A DNA stretch of 60,552 nucleotides from Candidatus Poseidoniaceae archaeon (GTDB lineage Archaea; Thermoplasmatota; Poseidoniia; Poseidoniales; Poseidoniaceae), in NCBI GenBank assembly GCA_949373265.1, contig CASICT010000018.1, positions 1-60,552 of the forward strand, read 5' to 3'. Positions within the stretch are counted from its first letter, which is position 1. Every line of letters begins with the position of its first letter. The notes below the pieces were generated by a model that worked only from the letters and a program-made list of their open reading frames with translations, was not told the origin of the DNA and made no database searches. Below are positions 35,505-43,752 of the stretch, in pieces. Position numbers and translations under genes: made by a program.

Positions 35505-36227
35505 TTATTCCTCTTCTGAAGACAAATCTATGAATGGTATTTCCTCTTCGTCAAACTTCAAAGTGAGGTTTTCAGGCGAGAGGTCACCAACGTCTACCTC
35601 GATAGAATCGGCTTCGATTCTTGCAAGTGCTCGTAGCACTGCGGGGGCATTATCATCAGCAAGAGCATTTCTAGCCATTTCAACTTCAGGCGAATCTCCC
35701 TTCTCAACGATTGTAAATTCAATTAATTCGTTAAGGTCATTCTTCGCTCTGTCAATATGTGAATTCCACGAAATTGTGTTTTGCTTACTATCTCCAATTT
35801 TCGAATCGAATCTTCCCTTCCATGACATTTCCCAGGGTTTATGGGGAAGTGCAGCAACCAAATCAAAAATGATCCTTGCTCTTTCTGTAACGGGGCCTTC
35901 CAATGTAATTGTATTAGCATAGCATCTGGTGATTAAACCAAATCCCCAGTAAGAATAACTTTCAATTTTTAAATTAAGGTCGCCTGTCGTCGTGGTAAAT
36001 ACCCAACTCTGTTCATCGAATTTGGGTATTTTGGCCATCATGGGTGTCGAATTTCCTTGAAGAACTTTCAACAGTGTCAAAGCCACATCTCCTAGGTAAA
36101 CAGTAGCAATATTTGCAGGATGGGCCTTCGGTCGTAGATAATCTTCAGAATCGTAACCATGAGTTGGTCCTGCTTGGCGAACTTGGGCATACAGAATTGA
36201 TTTACTTGGGTCCAAATCCTTCTGCAT
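35505..36227 (-). CDS. Conserved protein of unknown function
   Basis: Soluble 240-residue protein with no signal peptide or membrane helix. The first 120 residues are beta-rich (SWVFTTTTGDLNLKIESYSYWGFG), the last part helical and acidic, ending FIDLSSEEE. It lies 46 bases upstream of the Sec61-beta start on the same strand and may be cotranscribed with it. I do not recognise a family. Confidence 0.55.
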   Translation of the reverse strand: MQKDLDPSKSILYAQVRQAGPTHGYDSEDYLRPKAHPANIATVYLGDVALTLLKVLQGNSTPMMAKIPKFDEQSWVFTTTTGDLNLKIESYSYWGFGLITRCYANTITLEGPVTERARIIFDLVAALPHKPWEMSWKGRFDSKIGDSKQNTISWNSHIDRAKNDLNELIEFTIVEKGDSPEVEMARNALADDNAPAVLRALARIEADSIEVDVGDLSPENLTLKFDEEEIPFIDLSSEEE

Positions 36228-36322
36228 GACTTAGGTCACATCATGCCTTGTCCTTCAATCATGCCCCTAATTGAGAGAAGGGTTCATCAAAGTGTGTCCT
36301 CTTACCATCATCAGGTGAGGAT

Positions 36323-36844
36323 ATGACCGACAAGCCGAAAAAAGACCCACTAGCAATTCTTATGGCATTACCTGGGGTTGGAAAAGCAACCGCAAAGAAA
36401 CTTAGCGATGCAGGAATTAAGTCCTCTGCGGCTGTAGTAAAAGCAGGCCAAAAGGGATTACTAAAGGCAGGACTAAGCGCAGTTATCTCAAAGAAATTAT
36501 TGTCTGCACTTTCAAAGAAATCTCCTGCTAAAAAAGCTGCTTCCAAGAAACCTGCTGCAAAGTCAACTGCTAAGAAGGCCGCAACTAAAGCAAAGGCCGC
36601 AGTCAAGAAAACAGCAACCAAAGCCAAGTCCACTGCTAAGAAAACAGCAACTAAAGCAAAATCTGCAGCTAAGAACGCTGCATCTAAAGCAACAGCATCC
36701 GGAAGGAAAGTTGCTGAAAAGACTGTCAAGCGAACTGGAGGAAGTCAGACTGTAAAGTCTTCTAAATCTACAGATGGCAGGAAAGGCAAGACTCTCAAAG
36801 TTCCTCGAACTGTAAAAGACATGGCCTGGTTCCGTAAGGAATAA
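36323..36844 (+). CDS. HhH protein with histone H1-like Lys/Ala tail
   Basis: A 173-residue, strongly basic protein. Residues 10-60 form a helix-hairpin-helix DNA-binding domain (LMALPGVGKATAKKLSDAG). Residues 65-140 are a low-complexity tail of repeated KSTAKKxATKAK/A units like the C-terminal domain of eukaryotic linker histone H1 and bacterial HU tails. The end (KTLKVPRTVKDMAWFRKE) is a distinct conserved-looking tip. It most likely binds and compacts DNA. The small Cys-containing basic protein follows 48 bases later. Confidence 0.72.
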   Translation: MTDKPKKDPLAILMALPGVGKATAKKLSDAGIKSSAAVVKAGQKGLLKAGLSAVISKKLLSALSKKSPAKKAASKKPAAKSTAKKAATKAKAAVKKTATKAKSTAKKTATKAKSAAKNAASKATASGRKVAEKTVKRTGGSQTVKSSKSTDGRKGKTLKVPRTVKDMAWFRKE

Positions 36845-36892
36845 CCCAAATCAACCGTTAGGTTGTAAGACCTTCAATGAACGAGATTAATC

Positions 36893-37075
36893 ATGCCAAG
36901 GCGCAAGTATGGGAAATTGCGCAAGACGGTTGAACTTCCATCCAAGTCTAATTGTTCTCGCTGTCGAAGTGGAAAACATTGTCCGATTGAAGGCCATGAC
37001 GGCTATGTAATAACCAGCCATAGGCAATGGGCAGGTCCTCCAAAAGTCGAGAAGCGCAAAAAGGCTAGCTCATGA
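36893..37075 (+). CDS. Small basic Cys/His protein, probable zinc binder
   Basis: A 60-residue basic protein with a compact cluster NCSRCRSGKHCPIEGH that could hold one zinc ion through CxxC plus C/H. Flanks are rich in Lys and Arg (MPRRKYGKLRKTVE, KVEKRKKASS), so a nucleic-acid or ribosome partner is plausible. Function unknown. Overlaps the end of convergent xerA by 6 bases. Confidence 0.65.
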   Translation: MPRRKYGKLRKTVELPSKSNCSRCRSGKHCPIEGHDGYVITSHRQWAGPPKVEKRKKASS

Positions 37076-38080
37076 TTCCGGCTCTTCGGTTTCAATCGTT
37101 TGCGCACGCTTGTAGATCTCTCTAAGAGTTTGGTCACTGATTTCAAGATATACTCTAGTCGTGGCAATACTGGCATGGCCAAGCAATCTCTGAATACTGA
37201 CAAGGTCAGCCCCTCTTTCCAATAATCCAGTTGCAAAGTTGTGTCTTAACACGTGAGGAGTTAGTCGCCCTCTTGGAATCCCTGCACTATCTGCTAGCCT
37301 GTCCATCATTCTTTGAACGGTTCTAGATTGTAACGCAGTCCCGGCCTTGGTTACTAACAAGAAATCATCTTGAGGATTTCTCTCTTCACGAAGAGGCAGC
37401 CATGCCAAAATCCTAGCAACTGTTGCTTGGGTGAAAAGAACAAGCCGATCTTTTCCACCTTTACCATCGATAACCATTGCTGAATGGTCTGCAAGGTCGA
37501 TATCTGATAGACTCAAATCACATAATTCACTAACACGTAATCCCGTATCGAGAATCATAGTAACAGCCAGATTTGTCACAGGGTCTTCGCTACACGCTGC
37601 GGCTTCTTTAACGAGAGACAATTCCCTGCTGGTCAATGTTCTTGGTAATTTCTTACCACTCTTTGGACGAATCAGATGTTCTGGCCACTTTTGTCCAAGC
37701 CAATTCATGAGATGATTTGCAGCGGCTAATCTAGCCTTAACTGTGGATGGCGACCTATCGATAAGAGACTGCACCCAAAGGTCGAGTCTACCATTGAATG
37801 GCTCAACGCGCTCTAACAATTGTTCAATATTCATTGAATCTCTTTCAAATTCGGAAATAATATCTTCACCAGGTAATTGCATTTCGATAAGATGCCTCAA
37901 AGCAATCATGTACGACTTCTGTGTATTCACAGATTTACCTTCAATTTGCATTTGAGTTGTGTAAGAGCCTAACCAGGGGAGGTGACTGCGACTGACAAGA
38001 CGCGGCGGTAGCTCTGGACCATCATTGTACAGTCGTTGCTGTACAGCCCGTTGCTTTGCCTTGTATGGCTCTGTTCTCAT
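37070..38080 (-). CDS. xerA: Tyrosine recombinase XerA-like
   Basis: Site-specific recombinase probably resolving chromosome dimers. N-terminal SAM-like core-binding domain (residues 25-125) then catalytic domain with the R of TGLRVSEL, K of DGKGGKD, H-x-x-R of HVLRHNFATGL, H of LLGHASIATT and the nucleophile Tyr in RVYLEIS. ATG 38080 (MRTEPYKAKQ) is preferred over GTG 38089, which lies inside a hairpin. About 336 residues, near the usual archaeal XerA size. A mobile-element integrase cannot be fully excluded because the accessory stretch starts on its far side. Confidence 0.88.
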   Translation of the reverse strand: MRTEPYKAKQRAVQQRLYNDGPELPPRLVSRSHLPWLGSYTTQMQIEGKSVNTQKSYMIALRHLIEMQLPGEDIISEFERDSMNIEQLLERVEPFNGRLDLWVQSLIDRSPSTVKARLAAANHLMNWLGQKWPEHLIRPKSGKKLPRTLTSRELSLVKEAAACSEDPVTNLAVTMILDTGLRVSELCDLSLSDIDLADHSAMVIDGKGGKDRLVLFTQATVARILAWLPLREERNPQDDFLLVTKAGTALQSRTVQRMMDRLADSAGIPRGRLTPHVLRHNFATGLLERGADLVSIQRLLGHASIATTRVYLEISDQTLREIYKRAQTIETEEPES

Positions 38081-38081
38081 T

Positions 38082-38136
38082 GGCGTCACCGCCTAACCCG
38101 CCGAAGCGAGCCGTGCATCCCGTGTCCCGAAGGACA
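38082..38136 (-). ncRNA. Candidate structured leader of xerA: three tetraloop hairpins
   Basis: On the minus strand, reading towards xerA, are TGTCC-TTCG-GGACA (38123-38136), CTCGC-TTCG-GCGGG (38097-38110) and GGCG-GTGA-CGCC (38082-38093). The loops are two UUCG and one GNRA, the most stable RNA tetraloops. The middle stem includes a G-U that would be a C-A mismatch on the other strand, so the RNA reads leftward. The last hairpin holds the only ribosome-site-like sequence (GGTGA) just before ATG 38080. Confidence 0.45.
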
Positions 38137-38442
38137 TACCCCATTCAGTGGTTCCAAGTTATGAAGGCTTCGCGCGTTGACCCATGCATCGTACCCTGTA
38201 TAGGGCGAAACCATATTCATCAGAGAGGTTTGGGAGTCTTGTTAATGATATTTCATGCCATTATTACTATTATTACTGGCGTGACAGACGAAACAACCTC
38301 CGCAGTCTCACTAATTATTGGTAACAGTTGAATCAAATCTTCGTGCAACAATATATCAATTTGCTAACTCGGTGATTATTTCCACAAATTGATTGAATTA
38401 ATCCATTGTTAATTTTATATCAAAAGTGACTTAGCCCAAGGC
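38137..38442. other. Gene-free stretch upstream of a lipoprotein gene
   Basis: About 300 bases with no convincing gene. An open frame on the plus strand (38056-38331) has no family features and overlaps xerA antisense. Visible items are a CCCT-GTAT-AGGG hairpin near 38199-38210, an ATTATTACT duplication near 38258-38273, and an AT-rich end that holds the TATA box of the next gene. Confidence 0.4.
38413..38420 (+). promoter_or_regulatory. TATA box of the 38443 lipoprotein gene
   Basis: TTTTATAT lies 23-30 bases upstream of ATG 38443 with no ribosome site in between. The spacing suggests a leaderless transcript. Confidence 0.45.
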
Positions 38443-39204
38443 ATGAGGCAAGTCAAAACCATCCTGACTTTGATTTTGTTCTTGTGTGCAAGTGTTACTG
38501 GATGTTTGTCTGAAGAAGAAAACGGCTCTGCAATTGACCTCGTAGTTGAGTTTGAAGAAAATAACGGGACCGTAGTTGAGTCATATTACGATGGCGAACT
38601 AACTTCCACTAGCACAGTGTCACTCGATTTTGATTTTTCCAAAACTACCGCTGGCAATACACTGGCCATTTTCGGCATTGACACGATGGATGGGCAATCT
38701 CCGGTAACGGTGAATGCTGAATCCAATTCGGTAATTACTGTTGAATTTTCTGAACATGGAATCTACAATCTAAGCGCTTATGCAATAGATGATGAAGGGA
38801 ATCAGAAGAATATGTCATTGCCAATTCGAATCGAACTTAGAATCGATTGGGTTGAATCTAATACCAATGATCCTAAAACGCTAATTTTTGACCCAAATCC
38901 AGTTAATGGCGGGCCAAACCCACAAATGATTGAAATCGACTCTACTGTCGAGAACCCTACTCTAATTGACGGATTGGGGGGTAGTGGCCAATCGGTTCAA
39001 TTTACATGGGGCATTGCAGATGAGGTGAATGATGTTTGCCAAAGTAGAAGCGGTGAAGCGAATGATGGTGAATCTGACAATTGGTACACCTTGCACTTCA
39101 ATACCTATCTAATTCATGAATTAAGAATAAGTTACGATGATGGCCAAGATTCCATTAGTATCAACCAATCTGTAACCATACTCTATGATAGTGGTGAACA
39201 ATAA
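38443..39204 (+). CDS. Secreted lipoprotein of unknown function
   Basis: Signal peptide with lipobox SVTGC (Cys at residue 21), followed by an acidic mature part of about 230 residues. Two beta-rich segments (STVSLDFDFSKTTAGNTL, HGIYNLSAYAIDDEG) look like PKD/Ig-type beta-sandwich modules. It would be lipid-anchored on the outer face of the membrane. First gene rightward of the xerA gap. Confidence 0.7.
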   Translation: MRQVKTILTLILFLCASVTGCLSEEENGSAIDLVVEFEENNGTVVESYYDGELTSTSTVSLDFDFSKTTAGNTLAIFGIDTMDGQSPVTVNAESNSVITVEFSEHGIYNLSAYAIDDEGNQKNMSLPIRIELRIDWVESNTNDPKTLIFDPNPVNGGPNPQMIEIDSTVENPTLIDGLGGSGQSVQFTWGIADEVNDVCQSRSGEANDGESDNWYTLHFNTYLIHELRISYDDGQDSISINQSVTILYDSGEQ

Positions 39205-39302
39205 GTTGTTGAACTGGCTGTAATAGACAGTATCAATTCCATTGTTACATGATTGCGCGAAGTATTTTCAAACTTGAATAAAGTCCGCAAGATGGGGACA
39301 GC

Positions 39303-40206
39303 ATGTTCGAGTACAGTGAATCTGAAACCTCGACACGTAGTTTAGCGACTTTAGTCATAATTGGTATACTAAGTGCTACTTTCATTTATCAGTGGGATAT
39401 TTTTGCACTTGCTGAAGAGATACTCCCTACATTTCAAACATCTTGGTTACCTTTGGAAGTCGTAGCAATCTGGCGCTTTGGATGCTTTCTTGTAGGTTCT
39501 TCAGCGATTGTGTACATGTTCCGAATGGAAACAGGTGTAATGCCAGTATTAGAACACGAAAGCCGTAATGAGATTGTTGTTCATCCCAATTGGCATAGAG
39601 AAGTTCGTCACTTTCAGTAGTTGGAATTTGATTCTAAATACAGTCTATTTTTCGATTGCAAGTTTGATATCTGTTTCATTACTTATTGAATCTGATATTC
39701 CCAGATGGCTTGAAATTGTTCAGGTGACCGTCTTTTCAACGGCCCTCGGTTCTGCATTCATAACCTCAACAATCGTTCGTCACGTGATACTGCCAGGAGA
39801 AGTTCGCATTAGGCGTAAACATGATCATCAATTTTTGTTTCATAACCAAATAATGCATAATTTCGCAGCTATTTTCATTGCAATTGAAATCATTGTAATC
39901 AGGCCTGAATTGCAGCCTCATTTCGCGATTTTCGGTTTAATTCTCGGACTACTCTATGCTCTCTTCGCTTATCCATTCGCCTATTTTGGAGGCGGTTATT
40001 ACGTCTACAGTTTTATTGATCCAAGACTACGTTTGGCACCCTTATTACTGGTCGGATTAGGCGGAGCAATCTCCTTGTTTTATCTTGGAATGTGGCTTGT
40101 TACAATACTAATCTCTTCCAATCAAGTAGTCGGAAGTATAGTGGCGATTATTTGGGTAAGTTTGATTGTACAATTTCGTTCAGAAAAATTCGAAGCAGAA
40201 CAATAA
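39303..40206 (+). CDS. FAR-17a/AIG1-like membrane protein (frameshifted)
   Basis: Two open frames (39303-39620 and one that continues to 40206) join near 39605 into one membrane protein of about 300 residues with seven or eight helices. The joined sequence has VTFSSWNLILNTVYF, IMHNFAAIFIAIEI and YPFAYFGGGYYVYSFID in the order seen in FAR-17a/AIG1 proteins, membrane threonine hydrolases of fatty acid esters of hydroxy fatty acids; the likely catalytic Thr is in VTFSSWN and the His in MHNF. Assignment is by pattern only. One base indel destroys the frame. Confidence 0.55.
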
Positions 40207-40420
40207 TTACGTTACCACATTTGATGAATAAATTGTTAATTCTAGCACTTGTTTTCCGAAACATATCCAAATGCACAGGTTGGGTTAGGATAATACTTCC
40301 AATTTTATGGAACTGATAATTCCTAAATGTATTGAGTCATGATGAACGGTAATTTTATTTTTCTGGAGAATAGTATTCCGATTAAGAATTTGACTTTGTC
40401 ATAATGTGCTTTCAATCTCA

Positions 40421-40429
40421 TTATTTATA
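40421..40429 (+). promoter_or_regulatory. TATA box of the small ORF/FAD oxidase/AlkB unit
   Basis: TTATTTATA is the best TATA-like match in the 245-base gap after 40206. It ends 23 bases before ATG 40453, so transcription would start at or next to that ATG and give a leaderless message. The rest of the gap (40207-40420) is AT-rich with no visible gene. Confidence 0.5.
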
Positions 40430-40452
40430 CGTCTAGACATATTGGTAAGTGC

Positions 40453-40620
40453 ATGTCAGCAGACCTTCAATCTTCTTTTTTCAGCAATATTGGAGTGCAT
40501 TCTAATGTCGTTCAACAAACCATCCAATCGAATCAGTCACTAACTAAGAAAATCTCTCGAGGCCGCATGGCCACAGATAATTCCGAGTGTTTAGACATTC
40601 AATCTAAGGTGGCCGTTTAG
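40453..40620 (+). CDS. Tiny ORF ahead of the FAD oxidase
   Basis: A 55-residue open frame, ATG 40453 to TAG 40620, starting MSADLQSSFFSNIGVHSN and ending DIQSKVAV. It lies one base before the ATG of the FAD oxidase and 24 bases after the TATA box, so it is probably the first cistron of a leaderless, translationally coupled message. No membrane helix or known motif. It may be a leader peptide, or a remnant of the N-terminus of the oxidase. Confidence 0.45.
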   Translation: MSADLQSSFFSNIGVHSNVVQQTIQSNQSLTKKISRGRMATDNSECLDIQSKVAV

Positions 40621-40621
40621 C

Positions 40622-42052
40622 ATGCATCGCAAGAACTTCGGCCGCAACCATGAGATTCAGCCCTCGGCGGCCTATACTCCAGCCAGCGAGCAGGAAGTCT
40701 TGGAAATCCTCGACCGCCATCAAGGCCAGAGTATCCGTGCAGTCGGTAGATTGCATAGTTGGAGCGAGGCTATTCTCGGCGATGGTGTACAACTGGACCT
40801 GCGTCGATTGGACCATGTTTTGCTCGAGCCAGACGGCGAACAATTTGTTGCCACGGTTGGGGCTGGCTGCCAAATCAAGCGTCTTCTCAAAGAACTAAAC
40901 CGCGGCGGCGCCACACTACATTCGATGGGCCTAATCGATGTACAGACGATTGCAGGAGCTATCTCTACTGGCACTCATGGTTCGGGTCGCAATAGTATGT
41001 CGCACTACGTTGAAGAGGTACGAATAGCGCGATATGATGAATCAACCGGAAAGGCGTTCATCGATGAGTTGAGTGATGGAGATACGTTGTTGGCAGCTCG
41101 GTGTTCACTTGGGTCGCTAGGGATTATTCTGTCCGTGAAAATCCGATGCCGCGAACAGTACAACGTACAGGAGCATTTCACCGAGGCTAGACGGCTGGAA
41201 GACGTTCTGAGTGCTGAAGAGTCATATCCACTCCAGCAGTTTTATTTCATCCCATGGCGCTGGTCATACTTCATTCAGCACCGGTGTGAGGATACTGGCA
41301 AACGGTCTTTCCTTGCCAAAATGTATCGCCTCTACTGGTTGGTTGTGATGGATTATGGTATGCATCTGAAGATATTGTTCCTAAAGAGAATATTACGAAG
41401 CCGGCGCATGATTCGGTTTACCTTTCGCCGTATAGTCTCTTTATTCCTAATTCGCAAGTGGAAAGTCACCGATCGCTCTTCGTCCATGCTAGTGATGAAA
41501 CACGAGGCTTTCCGGCACATTGAGATAGAATTATTCGTACCTCGAGACCAGTTAGCAGATGCACTCAGATTTACCAAAGAAGTCATCGAGGTTGCTGGTG
41601 GAAAAGAGTCAACATTGTCAGCGGTTAACAAGGGCCGAATAGATGAACTTGGCATGCAAGATGATCTGGATGAGCTTCGAGACCAGTACTGTCAACATTA
41701 CCCCATATGCGTACGAAGGGTGCTTCCTGATGACACTTTGATATCTATGGCTAGTGGTGGAGGCCAAGACTGGTATGCGGTGAGTTTCATCAGTTACGCT
41801 AAACCAGCACGGAGAGCGGGATTTACCCTTTTCTCGAGGTTCATGGCCCGAAGTATGTCCCAACTATTCCAGGCACGCCCTCACTGGGGTAAAATCAGCC
41901 CCCTAGAGGCCAGTGAACTGACATCCCTATACCCTAGATTCGATACTTTCCGCACTGTCTGCAAAACGCTCGACCCCCAAGGTGTCTTTCAAAATGAATG
42001 GACAACAGCGTTACTAGAAGCAGATGCTAGTAATGATTTGTTTGATGAATAG
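40622..42052 (+). CDS. FAD-linked oxidase, ALO/gulonolactone oxidase type
   Basis: Vanillyl-alcohol-oxidase superfamily flavoenzyme of 476 residues. The FAD-binding half has VGRLHSWSE, whose H45 is in the position of the covalent FAD-linking His of sugar lactone oxidases, and GAISTGTHGSG. The C-terminal half ends with RPHWGK (419-424), the HWGK motif diagnostic of D-arabinono-1,4-lactone and L-gulono-1,4-lactone oxidases. Substrate is unknown; archaea are not known to make ascorbate. The first 60 bases are 58% GC versus 30% for the first 60 bases of the following AlkB gene, a sign of a different origin. Confidence 0.82.
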   Translation: MHRKNFGRNHEIQPSAAYTPASEQEVLEILDRHQGQSIRAVGRLHSWSEAILGDGVQLDLRRLDHVLLEPDGEQFVATVGAGCQIKRLLKELNRGGATLHSMGLIDVQTIAGAISTGTHGSGRNSMSHYVEEVRIARYDESTGKAFIDELSDGDTLLAARCSLGSLGIILSVKIRCREQYNVQEHFTEARRLEDVLSAEESYPLQQFYFIPWRWSYFIQHRCEDTGKRSFLAKMYRLYWLVVMDYGMHLKILFLKRILRSRRMIRFTFRRIVSLFLIRKWKVTDRSSSMLVMKHEAFRHIEIELFVPRDQLADALRFTKEVIEVAGGKESTLSAVNKGRIDELGMQDDLDELRDQYCQHYPICVRRVLPDDTLISMASGGGQDWYAVSFISYAKPARRAGFTLFSRFMARSMSQLFQARPHWGKISPLEASELTSLYPRFDTFRTVCKTLDPQGVFQNEWTTALLEADASNDLFDE

Positions 42053-42062
42053 GTGGCAAGAG

Positions 42063-43184
42063 ATGCTGAAATATATTAAACATTATATTCCAGCCATATC
42101 AGGCATTTTGGCTATTTTGTTTTTTTTAATGGGCCAAAATTACCCCACCATTTTCTGTATAGGTTGGTCATTATTTCTCATCATCGGAGATTATGTTTTG
42201 CCTAGGGATAAGGAAATTCAGAAATTTTCACATCCAGCGATATTGAATTTTTCGATTTATGTAAATCTACCAATATTATTTTGTTTGATATTCTTGGTAA
42301 TATCTATTTTTAGTAATAACTCCCCTGGTTGGTATATCGATGGATTAAATTCACAGTTCAATATTGATTTTATCGAAATAAAAGAATCTTTTACTCTAAT
42401 TGATAAAATCGCTTTGATATTCCAAACCACTTTATTTGTTGGTATACTTGGCACAGTACCAGGTCATGAGTTAGTCCATAGAAAGAAGAACAAAATTGAC
42501 ATGTTCATTGGAAATTGGCTGCTTGCGTTTTCGTGGGATTGTACTTTTGCTATCGAGCATGTTCACGGACATCACAAAGATGTCTGCTTAGATGAAGACC
42601 CAGCCTCTGCAAGAAGAGGAGAAAATATTTATTTATTTATTTTAAGAGCCACTTTACAAGAACAAATAAGCGGCTGGAAGATTGAAACAGAACGATTGAA
42701 AAGAAGGAAACTCAAATTTTTCAGCATTCATAATGGAATGATTGTTGGGTATTTAAGAAGCCTAATTATAACTGTAGCAGCGTTTATTTTTGGTGGAGTA
42801 ATTGGAATGCTATGTTTTCTTTTGTGTGCCTTTTTGGCAAAATTATTATTAGAAGCGATAAATTATATTGAACATTATGGTCTAGTAAGAGAAAGAGGGA
42901 AAGAAGTGAATATGAGACACTCCTGGAACTCTAATCATTTACTAAGTAGCATTTACCTGTGTAATGTGACAAGACATTCTGATCATCATAGGTCTGCAAA
43001 TTTGAAATTCTGGGAACTAAATCCGTGCCATGAAGATGCTCCACTATTGCCATATGGATATTTATCAATGTTATATTTGGTATTGGTTACGCCATTTCTA
43101 TACAATAAAATAATGGCGAAAGAATTCATTGACTGGGACAAAAACCATGCCAATGAATACGAACGAAATTACATAATACAATGA
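42063..43184 (+). CDS. alkB: AlkB-type alkane 1-monooxygenase (membrane di-iron hydroxylase)
   Basis: Integral membrane non-heme di-iron enzyme that adds oxygen to the terminal methyl of alkanes. All family histidine boxes are present: HELVHRKK (135-142), EHVHGHH (165-171), the AlkB signature NYIEHYGL (267-274) and TRHSDHH (303-309), plus EDPASARRGE after the second box. About six membrane helices. ATG 42063 is used, 10 bases after the FAD oxidase stop. Length 373, normal for AlkB (about 380-410). The gene is AT-rich compared with its neighbours, suggesting transfer, probably from bacteria. Rubredoxin and its reductase, the usual electron donors, are not in the window. A related substrate such as a fatty acid or isoprenoid chain is possible. 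Confidence 0.9.
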   Translation: MLKYIKHYIPAISGILAILFFLMGQNYPTIFCIGWSLFLIIGDYVLPRDKEIQKFSHPAILNFSIYVNLPILFCLIFLVISIFSNNSPGWYIDGLNSQFNIDFIEIKESFTLIDKIALIFQTTLFVGILGTVPGHELVHRKKNKIDMFIGNWLLAFSWDCTFAIEHVHGHHKDVCLDEDPASARRGENIYLFILRATLQEQISGWKIETERLKRRKLKFFSIHNGMIVGYLRSLIITVAAFIFGGVIGMLCFLLCAFLAKLLLEAINYIEHYGLVRERGKEVNMRHSWNSNHLLSSIYLCNVTRHSDHHRSANLKFWELNPCHEDAPLLPYGYLSMLYLVLVTPFLYNKIMAKEFIDWDKNHANEYERNYIIQ

Positions 43185-43288
43185 GCCACACAGCCCCGAG
43201 TTCTTTGCTATGGGGGAACGTTTAGCTAGAGAATTTGGATTAGGTTATTTGTCGTGTAAAGAGGGTTTTTGGAACAAATCAGTTCGGA

Positions 43289-43636
43289 TTAATTTCCGAT
43301 TAATTTGTAATCTTCAGAAAGTGGCGTAGCGCCGGTTTCCATGGAAATGATTTGACCGTCTTTGAAACGCATGAAAGACAAGACCGCTTCCGAATCTGAG
43401 TCGTTAGCAAAATGAACGACGGAATGCGCAACGCCCACTTCGTCATTTTCGAAGAGAACCCGGTTGTATTCTGAAGTCGGAGTGTTTTCGCCACCTGCGA
43501 ATCCCAAAATATCTGCCTTGCTCATTGTAATGCCACCTACGTGTGGATTGAAGACACATTCATCGTGAATGAGGCTCTTAAGTGCGTCGACATCTCCGTT
43601 ATCCCAGGCTTCATTGTATGCTAATATAATAGACAT
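43289..43636 (-). CDS. NTF2-like (SnoaL/ketosteroid isomerase-type) protein
   Basis: A 115-residue alpha+beta cone protein: AYNEAWDNGDVDALKSLIHDECVFN is the classic NTF2-like N-terminal helix pair, followed by four strands. Such proteins are isomerases, cyclases or ligand binders; no catalytic Asp pair can be assigned. ATG 43636 is chosen over 43654. Stands alone, convergent with alkB. Confidence 0.75.
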   Translation of the reverse strand: MSIILAYNEAWDNGDVDALKSLIHDECVFNPHVGGITMSKADILGFAGGENTPTSEYNRVLFENDEVGVAHSVVHFANDSDSEAVLSFMRFKDGQIISMETGATPLSEDYKLIGN

Positions 43637-43752
43637 AAACAACCCAGATGTCACGCATTATTAATTTAATCGGGCTATAGTCTGGTCAACATTTCGTAAC
43701 ACTCATCTTCAGCGACATTCACTGTTTTTGAATTTCATCACCGGATTAGTAT

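Noticed and set aside
36259..36729. Minus-strand Ala/Phe/Leu-rich frame
   Set aside because: Antisense of the Lys/Ala tail of the HhH protein; it looks like a membrane protein only because AAG/GCT codons reverse to CTT/AGC.
37070..38080. Integrase marking a mobile island to its right
   Set aside because: The protein fits the chromosomal XerA type, no tRNA or attachment-site duplication is visible beside it, and no other mobility genes occur. Island status of 38-50 kb remains only a possibility.
38056..38331. 91-residue plus-strand frame beside xerA
   Set aside because: No family features, starts antisense inside xerA, and overlaps the paired hairpins that fit the opposite strand.
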